From contig NZ_JADWYK010000009.1 in NCBI RefSeq assembly GCF_015773195.1, positions 124,001-188,000 of the forward strand: a stretch of DNA of 64,000 bases, written 5' to 3'. Positions within the stretch are counted from its first letter, which is position 1. Each line of letters begins with the position of its first letter. The translations under genes were made by a program, and so were the position numbers. Below are positions 16,486 to 24,652 of this stretch, in pieces. The notes beneath the pieces are model-generated. The model was not told where the DNA came from. It worked only from the letters and a program-made list of their open reading frames with translations, and made no database searches. This DNA is from Hymenobacter guriensis. Its GTDB lineage: Bacteria > Bacteroidota > Bacteroidia > Cytophagales > Hymenobacteraceae.

Positions 16486-16884
16486 TTGGGCATACTAGTT
16501 CTGCTTGTGTTTCTACCAAGCCTGGTGGTTTGGGTTCTGGCAGTTTATGCCACCATCGGGAATTTGCCGCTTGGTTCCGGGGAAGTTCTTGGGGGTATAA
16601 GCTTAGCTGTTCTGGGGCTGGTCGGGCCTTTGCTCAGGTGGAAAATCAAAGGCCAACTATATGCGCTGAGTCCGCCCTTCGTTTACCTGATTTTTTCCGT
16701 TATTCTTCCCTATTGTCTGGGGCAACTGCTATCCGTAATCAGCCCACACGGCTTTGTACTGGCAGCAGCGCAAGCACTTCATCTGGCAGTAGCCATTGTA
16801 CTTCCCGTGGTGTGCGGCTACTTTTTTCTGGCGCCTGAGAAATTCAGCGTCCCTAACTTATTGCGCATCAAAACTTATCATTAG
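16486..16884 (+). CDS. Small integral membrane protein, unknown function
   Basis: Up to 132 residues from a TTG; an internal GTG at 16507 is an alternative because the TTG overlaps a weak promoter-like TACCTTGG. Four hydrophobic segments (about 5-25, 35-52, 62-85, 92-115) with a short KIKGQ loop predict a four-helix inner-membrane protein. No recognised family. Less GC-rich than surrounding genes. Start and even existence are uncertain, but the hydrophobic pattern is too regular for a chance frame. Confidence 0.45.
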   Translation: MGILVLLVFLPSLVVWVLAVYATIGNLPLGSGEVLGGISLAVLGLVGPLLRWKIKGQLYALSPPFVYLIFSVILPYCLGQLLSVISPHGFVLAAAQALHLAVAIVLPVVCGYFFLAPEKFSVPNLLRIKTYH

Positions 16885-16922
16885 CCCGCGTCACTAACGC
16901 ATAAGTAGTCTTATGCTTTGCC

Positions 16923-16930
16923 TATCTTTG
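16923..16930 (+). promoter_or_regulatory. -7 promoter element of rnpB
   Basis: TATCTTTG, exact TAnnTTTG match, ending about 6 nt before the inferred 5' end of the RNase P RNA. Confidence 0.75.
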
Positions 16931-16934
16931 CCCG

Positions 16935-17400
16935 CAGTGATGGGTCGCCCCACCGCGGCGCCAAACGCAAGAATGGTGACGAGGAAAGTCCGGGCAACGC
17001 AGAGCACCCTGCTTCCTAACGGGAAGGACCGGGCGGCGTAAAGCTTCCCGGGACAGCCAGTGCCACAGAAAAGTACCGCCGGACGGTGATTTAGCGAATT
17101 AGTGAGTTGTCGTTCTGAAAAACTCACCAAATCACTAAGTCGCTAACTCACCTTTGGTAAGGGTGAAAAGGTGCGGTAAGAGCGCACCAGCGGCTGGGTG
17201 ACCAGTCCGGCTGGGTAAACCTCAGGGGTTGAAAGACCAAATAAGCTGGCACGCCGGCCCTTTAGGGGGCGGGCACCGGGCGGCTCGTCCGGCGCCAGCG
17301 GGTAGGTTGATGGAGCCTTTCCGCGAGGACTGGCCTAGATAAATGGTGGGGCCGCAGCTTCGGCAGCGGACAAAACCCGGCTTACAGACTCATCACCGGC
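16935..17400 (+). ncRNA. rnpB: RNase P RNA (bacterial type A)
   Basis: Catalytic RNA that matures tRNA 5' ends. Conserved blocks are all present in order: GAGGAAAGTCCGGGC (CR-I, about 16980), CAGTGCCACAGAAAAG, GGTAAGGGTGAAAAGGTGCG and GGTAAGAGCGCACCAG (CR-II/III), GGTAAACCTC, and near the 3' end GGCCTAGATAAATGGTGGG plus ACAAAACCCGGCTTACAG (CR-V). P1 is formed by GTGATGGGTC (16937-16946) with GACTCATCAC (17387-17396), one G.U pair, which sets the ends. The P12 helix is replaced by a long AT-rich hairpin (17086-17151) built of TTAGYGA-like units. Exact promoter upstream and strong terminator downstream. Confidence 0.97.
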
Positions 17401-17405
17401 TTCGG

Positions 17406-17441
17406 GCGGCCGCCGCATCTTCGGGTGCGGCGGCCGCTTTT
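17406..17441 (+). terminator. Terminator of rnpB with UUCG tetraloop
   Basis: 14-bp stem (17406-17419 with 17424-17437, one wobble) closed by TTCG, followed by TTTTGTGTTTG. Confidence 0.95.
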
Positions 17442-17486
17442 GTGTTTGCGTAGTGTTACTTCGCGGTTCCCTTACTTCTACAGTAT

Positions 17487-20102
17487 ATGTCTGGTGTCTT
17501 TTCTTTCCTCCTCCGGGGCCGGGCCATGCTGCTCGGGCTGCTTTTTTTGGCGGGCATCGGGCCGGCCCAGGCCCAGAAGCCGCTGCCCAAAACCGACGTG
17601 TACATCGATAAAGGCGGGGTGCTGCGCTGGCAGGGCAGCCGCGAGGAAGTGGCACTTTTCGGGGTGAACTATACCGCACCGTTTGCTTATTCCTACCGCG
17701 CCCACCAGCGGCTGGGCGTGCCGCTGGAGCAGGCCATCGACCAGGATGTGTACCACCTTTCGCGCCTGGGCATCGACGCCTTTCGGGTGCACGTGTGGGA
17801 CGTGGAAATTACCGATACTGTGGGCAACCTGCTGGCTAATGAGCACCTGCGCCTGCTCGACTACTTGGTGCAGCGCCTCAAGCAGCGGCGCATCAAAATC
17901 ATTCTCACGCCCATTGCTTACTGGGGCAATGGCTACCCCGAGCCCGACACGGCCCAGACGGGCTTTTCGGCCATCTACCCCAAGGGCCGCGCCTACAACA
18001 ACCCGCGCGCGGTGCAAGCCCAGGAAAACTACCTCAAGCAATTTCTGAATCACCGCAACCAGTACACCGGCCAGCTCAACCGCGAAGACCCCGACATCAT
18101 TGCCTACGAGGTGTGCAACGAGCCGCACTACCGTCAGCCCGAGGCGGAGGTAAGCCAGTTTGTGGAGCGGATGGTGGCGGCCATGCGCTCCACCGGCTAC
18201 CGCAAGCCCATCTTCTACAACATTGCCGAAAGTCCGGCCGTTGCCAATGCCATTTTGAGCAGCCCGGTCCAGGGCTTTACGTTTCAGTGGTACCCCTCGG
18301 CGCTGGTGGGCGGCCATGCCCAGTGGGGCAACCTGCTCCCGCTCGTAAATCAATACCCGATTCCGTACGCTCAAGACCCGCGCTTCAGCGGCAAGCCGCG
18401 CCTAGTGTACGAGTTCGAGTCGGCCGATATCCTGCAGCCCATTATGTACCCGATGATGGCCCGCAGCTTCCGCTCGGCAGGCTTCCAGTGGGCTACCCAG
18501 TTTGCCTACGACCCGCTGGCCATAGCCTACGCCAACACCGAGTACCAGACGCACTACCTTAACCTGGCCTACACGCCCGCCAAAGCCCTCAGCCTGCTCA
18601 TTGCCGGCAAGGTTTTCCGGCAGCTGAAGCGCGGTCAGTCGTTTGGTGCTTTCCCCCAGGATTCCACGTTCGGCAACTTCCGCGTGAGCTATCGAGCCGG
18701 CGTGAGCGAGCTGAATACGCCCGAGGAGTTTTACTACACCAGCTCTACCACCACCCAGCCGCACAAGCCCGCCGCCCTGCGCCGCGTGGCCGGCACCGGC
18801 TCCTCGCCCATCGTGCACTACGAAGGCACCGGTGCCTACTTCCTCGACCAGCTGACCAGCGGGGTATGGCGGCTGGAGCTAATGCCAGATGCCCTTGAGG
18901 TGCGGGACCCATTTGCAACTACGTCCCTTCGTCAGTCTGTTACGCGCATTGCCTGGAACACCCAACCCCTGCGCCTTACTCTGCCCGGTTTAGGGGCTGA
19001 TTTTACGGTGCGCGGCCTGAACGCAGGCAATAACTTCCAAGGGCAGGCTACAGATGGCACCGTGCGCCTGCAGCCGGGCGTGTACCTGATTGCGGCGCGC
19101 GGCAAAAACACGACTACAATCACCGCCCGAACCACGCTGGGTGCTATTCAGCTGGGTGAGTTCGTGGCACCCGCAGCTTCTACCCTACCGGCTCAGGTGC
19201 TGCACACGGCACCTACGCAGCTGGTTGCTGGCCAGCCGGCTCTGCTGCGCGCCACCGTAGCCGGGGCCGGGGAAACTGATTCGCTATTTCTGGTGGCACA
19301 GCACTTCTATGGCCGCACGCGCTCCATCCCTATGCGCCGCAACACACTTACCTCGGCTGAAGCTACCGTTCCGGCGGAGTTGCTCTACCCAGGTCTATTA
19401 CGGTACGCTATTGTATTGAAACGCCCAGATGGAAAGTCAACCACTTTTCCCGGCGGCTTCGCGGGTAGCGCACTGGCCTGGGACTACGCCCCACAGGACC
19501 GCTGGGAAACGCTCATCGTGGCGCCTGGCACGGCACTACCTCTTTTCCGGGCCGCCCAGGACCGGCAGCAGGTAGAAACTGGCGGCGTGAATGGCGCCGG
19601 CTGGTCCGATTACGTGAGCACCAGCACAGGCCAACTGGCCCTTCGGCTGCTGCAGGCCCCGCCAGCGGCCGCGCCCATTCCGTTTGCCGATGCCAAGGCC
19701 CCGGTGGCGTTTCTGCGCGCCTACTTCGGCGATCGGCTGGCAGCCCGCGCCAATGAAGCCGGTAAATTCACCGAAGTGGTCGTGCGAGGCCAGCGCGGCG
19801 CCGGAGCAGGCCGGGTGCGCCTGGTGCTGACGTCGCGGGATGCGGCGGCCTACGTGGCCGAGGTGGAGCTCGGAACCGGGCTGCAGGACGTGCGCGTGCC
19901 ACTCACCGCTTTCCGACCGGGGCCGCAGATGCTGTTGCCACGTCCCTACCCCAGCTTTTTGCCGCTGACGTTCCAGACATCCGGTGCGGCGGCTTTGCCG
20001 GTTGCGCATCTGGAGGTGTTGCAGGTGTTGCTGGAACCCGCCGCAGCTCCCGCCAGCTCCGACCGGCCATCCGTTGATATTGAATCCGTGTACCTGCGCT
20101 GA
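17487..20102 (+). CDS. GH5-like (cellulase/mannanase fold) secreted glycoside hydrolase
   Basis: 871 residues with an N-terminal signal (about residues 14-30, ending PAQAQ). A TIM-barrel glycosidase domain covers about 35-400: FGVNYTAPF, GIDAFRVHVWD, and EVCNEPHY with the acid/base Glu212; the nucleophile is probably Glu309 or Glu311 in LVYEFESAD. Clan-A (GH5-like) retaining mechanism is expected. The remaining 450 residues are beta-rich, likely carbohydrate-binding or structural domains. No T9SS sorting domain is seen, unlike the amylase. Substrate is not readable; beta-mannan or beta-glucan are possibilities. Monocistronic, downstream of rnpB and its terminator. Confidence 0.85.
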   Translation: MSGVFSFLLRGRAMLLGLLFLAGIGPAQAQKPLPKTDVYIDKGGVLRWQGSREEVALFGVNYTAPFAYSYRAHQRLGVPLEQAIDQDVYHLSRLGIDAFRVHVWDVEITDTVGNLLANEHLRLLDYLVQRLKQRRIKIILTPIAYWGNGYPEPDTAQTGFSAIYPKGRAYNNPRAVQAQENYLKQFLNHRNQYTGQLNREDPDIIAYEVCNEPHYRQPEAEVSQFVERMVAAMRSTGYRKPIFYNIAESPAVANAILSSPVQGFTFQWYPSALVGGHAQWGNLLPLVNQYPIPYAQDPRFSGKPRLVYEFESADILQPIMYPMMARSFRSAGFQWATQFAYDPLAIAYANTEYQTHYLNLAYTPAKALSLLIAGKVFRQLKRGQSFGAFPQDSTFGNFRVSYRAGVSELNTPEEFYYTSSTTTQPHKPAALRRVAGTGSSPIVHYEGTGAYFLDQLTSGVWRLELMPDALEVRDPFATTSLRQSVTRIAWNTQPLRLTLPGLGADFTVRGLNAGNNFQGQATDGTVRLQPGVYLIAARGKNTTTITARTTLGAIQLGEFVAPAASTLPAQVLHTAPTQLVAGQPALLRATVAGAGETDSLFLVAQHFYGRTRSIPMRRNTLTSAEATVPAELLYPGLLRYAIVLKRPDGKSTTFPGGFAGSALAWDYAPQDRWETLIVAPGTALPLFRAAQDRQQVETGGVNGAGWSDYVSTSTGQLALRLLQAPPAAAPIPFADAKAPVAFLRAYFGDRLAARANEAGKFTEVVVRGQRGAGAGRVRLVLTSRDAAAYVAEVELGTGLQDVRVPLTAFRPGPQMLLPRPYPSFLPLTFQTSGAAALPVAHLEVLQVLLEPAAAPASSDRPSVDIESVYLR

Positions 20103-20215
20103 GCTGCTGAGCCGGGCCTACTTTATCTCGACGGCGCGGTTTTCGGCATGCCGGTCGTCCATTTGCGGCGGGCTTTTCGTTTCTTTGACTTTCTTCCCTT
20201 GCCTTGTACCAGCCT

Positions 20216-21394
20216 ATGCCCCGCATTCTGATTATTGACGACGAACGTGCCATCCGCAATACCCTCAAGGAGATTCTGGAGTACGAAAGCTACCAGGTAG
20301 ACCAGGCCGAGGATGGCCCCACCGGCCTCGATATGCTCATCAAGGATAAATACGACGTGGTGCTCTGCGACGTGAAAATGCCCAAGATGGATGGTATTGA
20401 GGTGTTGGAGCGCGCCCGCATTGTAGCTCCCGATGCGGCTTTCATCATGGTATCGGCGCACGGCAACGTGGAAATGGCCGTGGATGCCACCAAGAAAGGC
20501 GCCTACGATTTCCTGCAGAAGCCGCCGGACCTGAACCGCCTGCTTGTGACGGTGCGCAATGCCCTCGACCGTACTAAGCTGGCTTCCGAAACCACCAAGC
20601 TGGCTTCCGAGAACAAGACGCTCAAGAAAAAGCTGGCCAAGAACTCGGAAATGGTGGGCGACTCGGCCGCGCTGGGGGCCGTGCGCAAAGCCATTGAGAA
20701 AGTAGCCCCCACCGATGCCCGCGTGCTCATCACCGGGCCCAACGGCGCGGGCAAAGAAATGGTAGCCCGCCAACTCCACGAACTCAGCAACCGCGCCGGC
20801 GGCCCCATGGTGGAAGTAAACTGTGCCGCCATTCCCTCAGAGCTGATTGAGTCGGAGCTGTTCGGGCACGAGAAAGGCTCGTTTACCTCGGCCGTGAAAC
20901 AGCGCATCGGCAAGTTTGAGCAGGCCGACGGCGGCACGCTTTTCCTCGACGAAATCGGTGATATGAGCCTCTCGGCCCAGGCCAAGGTGCTGCGCGCCCT
21001 GCAGGAAAACAAGATTACCCGCGTGGGTGGCGAAAAGGAAATTTCGGTGAACGTGCGCGTGCTGGCGGCCACCAACAAGGACCTGCTTCAGGAAATAGCC
21101 GAACGCAACTTCCGCGAAGACCTCTACCACCGCCTGTCCGTTATCCTGATTCAGGTGCCCGCGCTCAACGACCGGCGCGAGGACATTCCGGCGCTTATCG
21201 AGAAATTTCTGAAGGACATTGCCCAGGACTACGGCAACAAGCCCAAGAAGATTGACGACGCGGCGCTGGCTTACCTGCAGGGCCTCGACTGGCGCGGCAA
21301 CATCCGGGAGCTGCGCAACGTGGTGGAGCGTCTCGTGATTATGAGCGACGACACCATTTCCGAGGCCGATGCCCGCGCGTTTGCGGGCAAGTAA
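20216..21394 (+). CDS. Sigma-54-type response regulator (NtrC-like) lacking a C-terminal HTH
   Basis: 392 residues from ATG 20216. Receiver domain 1-120 with acidic pocket DDE (8-10), phospho-acceptor Asp52 and Lys102. Central AAA+ domain with Walker A GPNGAGK (174-180), Walker B TLFLDEIGD (241-249) and the sigma-54 contact loop GSFTSA (221-226), which differs from the canonical GAFTGA at two positions. The chain stops right after the AAA+ lid (NIRELRNVVERLVIM ... DARAFAGK), so the Fis-type DNA-binding helix-turn-helix of NtrC is absent. It may act without direct DNA binding or with a partner. No histidine kinase is adjacent. Strong terminator follows. Confidence 0.92.
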   Translation: MPRILIIDDERAIRNTLKEILEYESYQVDQAEDGPTGLDMLIKDKYDVVLCDVKMPKMDGIEVLERARIVAPDAAFIMVSAHGNVEMAVDATKKGAYDFLQKPPDLNRLLVTVRNALDRTKLASETTKLASENKTLKKKLAKNSEMVGDSAALGAVRKAIEKVAPTDARVLITGPNGAGKEMVARQLHELSNRAGGPMVEVNCAAIPSELIESELFGHEKGSFTSAVKQRIGKFEQADGGTLFLDEIGDMSLSAQAKVLRALQENKITRVGGEKEISVNVRVLAATNKDLLQEIAERNFREDLYHRLSVILIQVPALNDRREDIPALIEKFLKDIAQDYGNKPKKIDDAALAYLQGLDWRGNIRELRNVVERLVIMSDDTISEADARAFAGK

Positions 21395-21415
21395 AGACTT
21401 GTTATTCTGGCAACG

Positions 21416-21446
21416 AAAGCCGCCCTATACGGGCGGCTTTTTTATT
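21416..21446 (+). terminator. Terminator after the NtrC-like gene
   Basis: 10-bp perfect stem AAAGCCGCCC / GGGCGGCTTT with loop TATAC and a T-run. Confidence 0.9.
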
Positions 21447-21597
21447 TGGTTACGCCTTTTTTGAAAAAATGTGAACCATAGAGAAGTTACTATTGTCTAT
21501 AAGGCAAGCAACCGGTAGTCAACTTTATCAAACGGATAAAGCTGCCGCCGGCCCAGACTGCTGCTGAGTTGTCTTTTATCCACGTAACCCATTACGC

Positions 21598-22848
21598 ATG
21601 ATGAATCTCGTTCAGAATTTTCGCTTCAGTGCTCTGTGTGCTGCCGTTGTAGGTTCTTCTTTGTTGGCCAGCTGCGCCAAAGACTCTATTACCGCCAACG
21701 ACCCCACCCCTGCTACCGGCCTTAATTCCTCTTCCAGCGTTTCTGGTCAGGCTGCCGGTAAGTATATCGTAGTACTGAAAGACGAAAGTGTAAATCTGAG
21801 CGATGCTGGCACTGAGGATAGCAACGATGAGCGTACGGAAGCGCGCTTTGCTGCCCGCAGTGCAAAAGTACGCGACGTTGCCCAGGGCGTACTTCGGCAG
21901 CGTGGCCTGCGCTCCGAGCAGGTAGGTCGCACATATAACCGTGCCCTGAAAGGCTTCTCCGCTGACCTGACCAAGGCTGAAGCCGCCGATCTGGCCCAGG
22001 ATTCCCGCGTAGCCTACGTAGAGTTCGATCAGCCTATGTCGATTGAGCAGACTACGGCTACCACCACTACCGCTTCAACCCAGGTGATTCAGTATGGCGT
22101 GAAGCGGGTAGGCTATGGCAGCGGCGTAGGCAAAACGGTGTGGATTCTGGACACCGGTGTTGACCTCACGCACCCCGACCTGACCGTCGATAAAACCCGA
22201 AGCCGCACGTTCTACCCCATTGGCGATGATGCGCTGTCGGCTAATGACCTGAATGGCCACGGCACGCACGTTGCTGGTATCATTGCCGCCAAGAACAATA
22301 CGGTGGGTGTTATGGGAGTAGCTGCCGGGGCCAATGTGGTAGCCGTGAAAGTAATGAATGCCACGGGCAGTAGCTCTTCCTCAGTGGTTATTGCCGGCCT
22401 CGACTATGTAGCCGCTAACGCCAAAGCCGGGGATGTAGTGAATATGAGCCTAGGTGGTGGAATTTCACAGTCCCTTGATGATGCTGTTATTCGGGTAGCC
22501 AACAAGGGGGTGCTGTTCGCCATTGCAGCCGGCAACGATGCCAAAAACGTAACGATGCACTCGCCGGCCCGGGTGAATCACGCTAATGTATTCACCGTCA
22601 CGGCTATGAACAACCTTGATTCCTGGGCTTCCTTCTCCTGCTTCGGCAGCCCCACCGTTGACTACTGCATGCCTGGCGTAGCTATCAAATCAACCTACAA
22701 AGCCGGTGGCTACGCGGCCATGAGTGGCACTTCCATGGCCGCTCCGCATATGGCCGGCGTGCTCCTAATGCGCGGCAAAGCCTTTACCCGCAGCGGCAAC
22801 GTGAAGCTGGACCCCGACGGCACTGCCGACCGCATTGCTCACCTGTAA
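21598..22848 (+). CDS. S8 subtilase-family serine peptidase, lipoprotein
   Basis: 416 residues. Lipoprotein signal with lipobox LLASC (Cys26), inhibitor-I9-type propeptide (about 52-147: KYIVVLKDESV ... VAYVEFDQPM), then the subtilisin domain with Asp185 (VWILDTGVDLTHPDL), His221 (NGHGTHVAG), oxyanion Asn313 (AAGNDAKN) and Ser379 (SGTSMAAPHMAG). All catalytic residues are intact. The chain ends soon after the Ser motif with no T9SS domain. A secreted, surface-anchored protease. Tandem ATG codons at 21598 and 21601; either could be the start. It belongs to a different subtilase branch from the pair at 42.8-45.8 kb. Confidence 0.94.
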   Translation: MMNLVQNFRFSALCAAVVGSSLLASCAKDSITANDPTPATGLNSSSSVSGQAAGKYIVVLKDESVNLSDAGTEDSNDERTEARFAARSAKVRDVAQGVLRQRGLRSEQVGRTYNRALKGFSADLTKAEAADLAQDSRVAYVEFDQPMSIEQTTATTTTASTQVIQYGVKRVGYGSGVGKTVWILDTGVDLTHPDLTVDKTRSRTFYPIGDDALSANDLNGHGTHVAGIIAAKNNTVGVMGVAAGANVVAVKVMNATGSSSSSVVIAGLDYVAANAKAGDVVNMSLGGGISQSLDDAVIRVANKGVLFAIAAGNDAKNVTMHSPARVNHANVFTVTAMNNLDSWASFSCFGSPTVDYCMPGVAIKSTYKAGGYAAMSGTSMAAPHMAGVLLMRGKAFTRSGNVKLDPDGTADRIAHL

Positions 22849-22880
22849 GCTTTATTTGTTACTAGAATTGCTTTTTAGAA

Positions 22881-22919
22881 AATCGGCTTCCCACTATGGG
22901 AAGCCGATTATTTTTTTTT
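22881..22919. terminator. Bidirectional terminator between subtilase and LuxE-like gene
   Basis: 13-bp perfect stem (22881-22893 with 22897-22909) followed by T9 on the plus strand; the minus strand also has a short T-run. Confidence 0.9.
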
Positions 22920-22920
22920 C

Positions 22921-23925
22921 CTAGCCGGCCAGTTGGTTGCAGCCGCGGATATCAGAGTTATCAAGTCGGCCTAGTACCTCAAACGAGCCATCCGGGTGCA
23001 TGCGGGCCAAGTCCTTCGTTTCAATGAAGGCGCAGCTGTCTACATTGGCCAGGTCGATGACGTTTATGGCTCCGGTGGTTAAGCTGGCTGACACGGCGAA
23101 CGGGTCGCTGGGGTCGCGCAGCAACACTTGCAGCTGAGGCGGAGCATGGAAGCGCCCATCGCCAAAGCTATAAGCTTGGCTGAGCAGTTCCGTCATACCA
23201 TATTCGGAGTGAATGCTAGCGGGGCCAAAAGCGGCTTGCAATTCCTGATGCAGCTCCTCCCGGATCATTTCGCGGCGGCGGCCCTTCATGCCACCGGTTT
23301 CGAGCACCGTAAGGCCCTGCAGCGCGGGGTTGCAGGCGTAGGTGGCGGCAAAATCCAGGAGCGCATAGCTGACACCGATTAGCAGGATACGCCGGTTGCT
23401 GGTTTGCCGGGCTTGCTCAATGGCCGAAAGCAGGGCGGCGTGGTCGTGCAGGAAAAAGGCGCTTTGCTGCTGGCCCGAAACCTGCGCAAAATGCTCTACC
23501 ATGGCTACCAAAGAGGACTCTCCCTGCTCCAGGTAAGACGGCAGCAGAGCCAGAATCGTCCACCCGGTCAGCGGGCCGTAGTAACGCTCGAAGATTTCGG
23601 CTGCGTGTCGGCGGTACAACTGTGAGTCGCGCACGTGGTGGCGGCTGCGCTGCTGCCGGGTGGTGCCGCTGCTCAAAAACACCTCCTGCGGCTGCCAATC
23701 ATTAGGGTCGGTGCGCACCTCTTGGGTCTTGAAAAACTCAATGGGCAGAAACGGAATTTCCTCCAGGTGCGCTATCTGGTCCGGCCTGCAGCCCAGCGCC
23801 TGCAGGTAGGCCGCGTACGGCGGGCAGTGGCGCGCCTGGTACCGGAACAGTTGCAACGCAGCCTGTGAGGCGGTGGTGGCGGTAAGGGCAGAAAGCTGGC
23901 GCAGGTGCTCGTCGCGGAAACTCAT
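22921..23925 (-). CDS. LuxE-like acyl-protein synthetase / acyltransferase
   Basis: 334 residues from ATG 23925 (MSFRDEHLRQ); an upstream GTG adds ten unlikely residues. It shows the ANL-like LuxE fold features: IPFLPIEFFKTQEV, the nucleotide-binding SSGTTRQQRSRH loop (about 86-97), LETGGMKGRRREM and SEYGMTELLSQAYS (adenylate-binding), and a late GRLDNSDIRGC. LuxE activates fatty acids with ATP and forms an acyl-enzyme in bioluminescence; in Bacteroidota homologues occur without lux genes and have no assigned role, possibly in lipid or polysaccharide modification. No lux partners here. Convergent with the subtilase gene across a terminator. Confidence 0.85.
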   Translation of the reverse strand: MSFRDEHLRQLSALTATTASQAALQLFRYQARHCPPYAAYLQALGCRPDQIAHLEEIPFLPIEFFKTQEVRTDPNDWQPQEVFLSSGTTRQQRSRHHVRDSQLYRRHAAEIFERYYGPLTGWTILALLPSYLEQGESSLVAMVEHFAQVSGQQQSAFFLHDHAALLSAIEQARQTSNRRILLIGVSYALLDFAATYACNPALQGLTVLETGGMKGRRREMIREELHQELQAAFGPASIHSEYGMTELLSQAYSFGDGRFHAPPQLQVLLRDPSDPFAVSASLTTGAINVIDLANVDSCAFIETKDLARMHPDGSFEVLGRLDNSDIRGCNQLAG

Positions 23926-24023
23926 TGGGCCTTGGTAAGGTTTACGTAATGGCACAACAAAGGTCTGCTGGCTTCGTTGAGAATCCGTACCTTTTGCCGC
24001 TCACTTCAGGCCTTTTTCTGCAT

Positions 24024-24584
24024 ATGTTTTCTACGCGTACGTTTTGGCAAACCGCGGGCCAGCTGGGGCTGGTTCTAAGCATCAGCCTGTTCGTGGCTTC
24101 CTGCATTTCGCCCCCCGAATACCCCGATACGCCCAGCATTGAATTCAAGAATATCAATTCTGTGCGGGTGGTGGATGGTGATGGAACGCGGGATGTGGTA
24201 ACTATCACCTTGGCCTTCAAGGATGGCACGGGTGACTTGGGTTTGGATTCCTTGGATATCAAGGCCGCACCTTTTTTACCAAAAAACGCGGATGGCACGC
24301 CCAACAGGTACTTCAATAATTACTTCGTCAAGATTTTTCGTAAGGATAAGGCTACAGGCGTTTTTCGGTCACTTAATGTTGAGCCGCAGTACGACAGCCG
24401 CTTCGACCACTTGGCCCCGTCTGATAAAGCCGCCCCAATTAAGGGGGACCTGCGTTTCACCCTCAATCTGCAGTACGGATTTACCTTCCGCAAGGGAGAT
24501 GAAATTCGATTCGAAATAGCCATTGCCGACCGTGGCCTCCGGGAAAGCAACACCATCACCACTGATTCCATTATCATCCCCTGA
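24024..24584 (+). CDS. Hypothetical lipoprotein
   Basis: 186 residues from ATG 24024, which yields a lipoprotein signal (LGLVLSISLFVASC, lipobox VASC). An earlier in-frame start would put the hydrophobic segment too far inside. The mature part is an all-beta, Asp-rich domain with repeated 'Dgtrdvvtitlafkdgtgdlgld' style, including FKDGTGDLGLD, a pattern seen in Bacteroidota surface lipoproteins of unknown function. Its upstream region overlaps the start of the divergent LuxE-like gene. Ends at a strong bidirectional terminator. Confidence 0.75.
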   Translation: MFSTRTFWQTAGQLGLVLSISLFVASCISPPEYPDTPSIEFKNINSVRVVDGDGTRDVVTITLAFKDGTGDLGLDSLDIKAAPFLPKNADGTPNRYFNNYFVKIFRKDKATGVFRSLNVEPQYDSRFDHLAPSDKAAPIKGDLRFTLNLQYGFTFRKGDEIRFEIAIADRGLRESNTITTDSIIIP

Positions 24585-24601
24585 AATCAGGAAAGGAAGA
24601 T

Positions 24602-24638
24602 AAAAAGGGCCGCAACTACGAGAGTTGCGGCCCTTTTT
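24602..24638. terminator. Bidirectional terminator between convergent genes
   Basis: Perfect 16-bp stem (24602-24617 with 24623-24638), loop ACGAG, A5/T5 flanks. Serves the lipoprotein gene (+) and the E1 gene (-). Confidence 0.93.
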
Positions 24639-24652
24639 GATGCGGAATCAAC

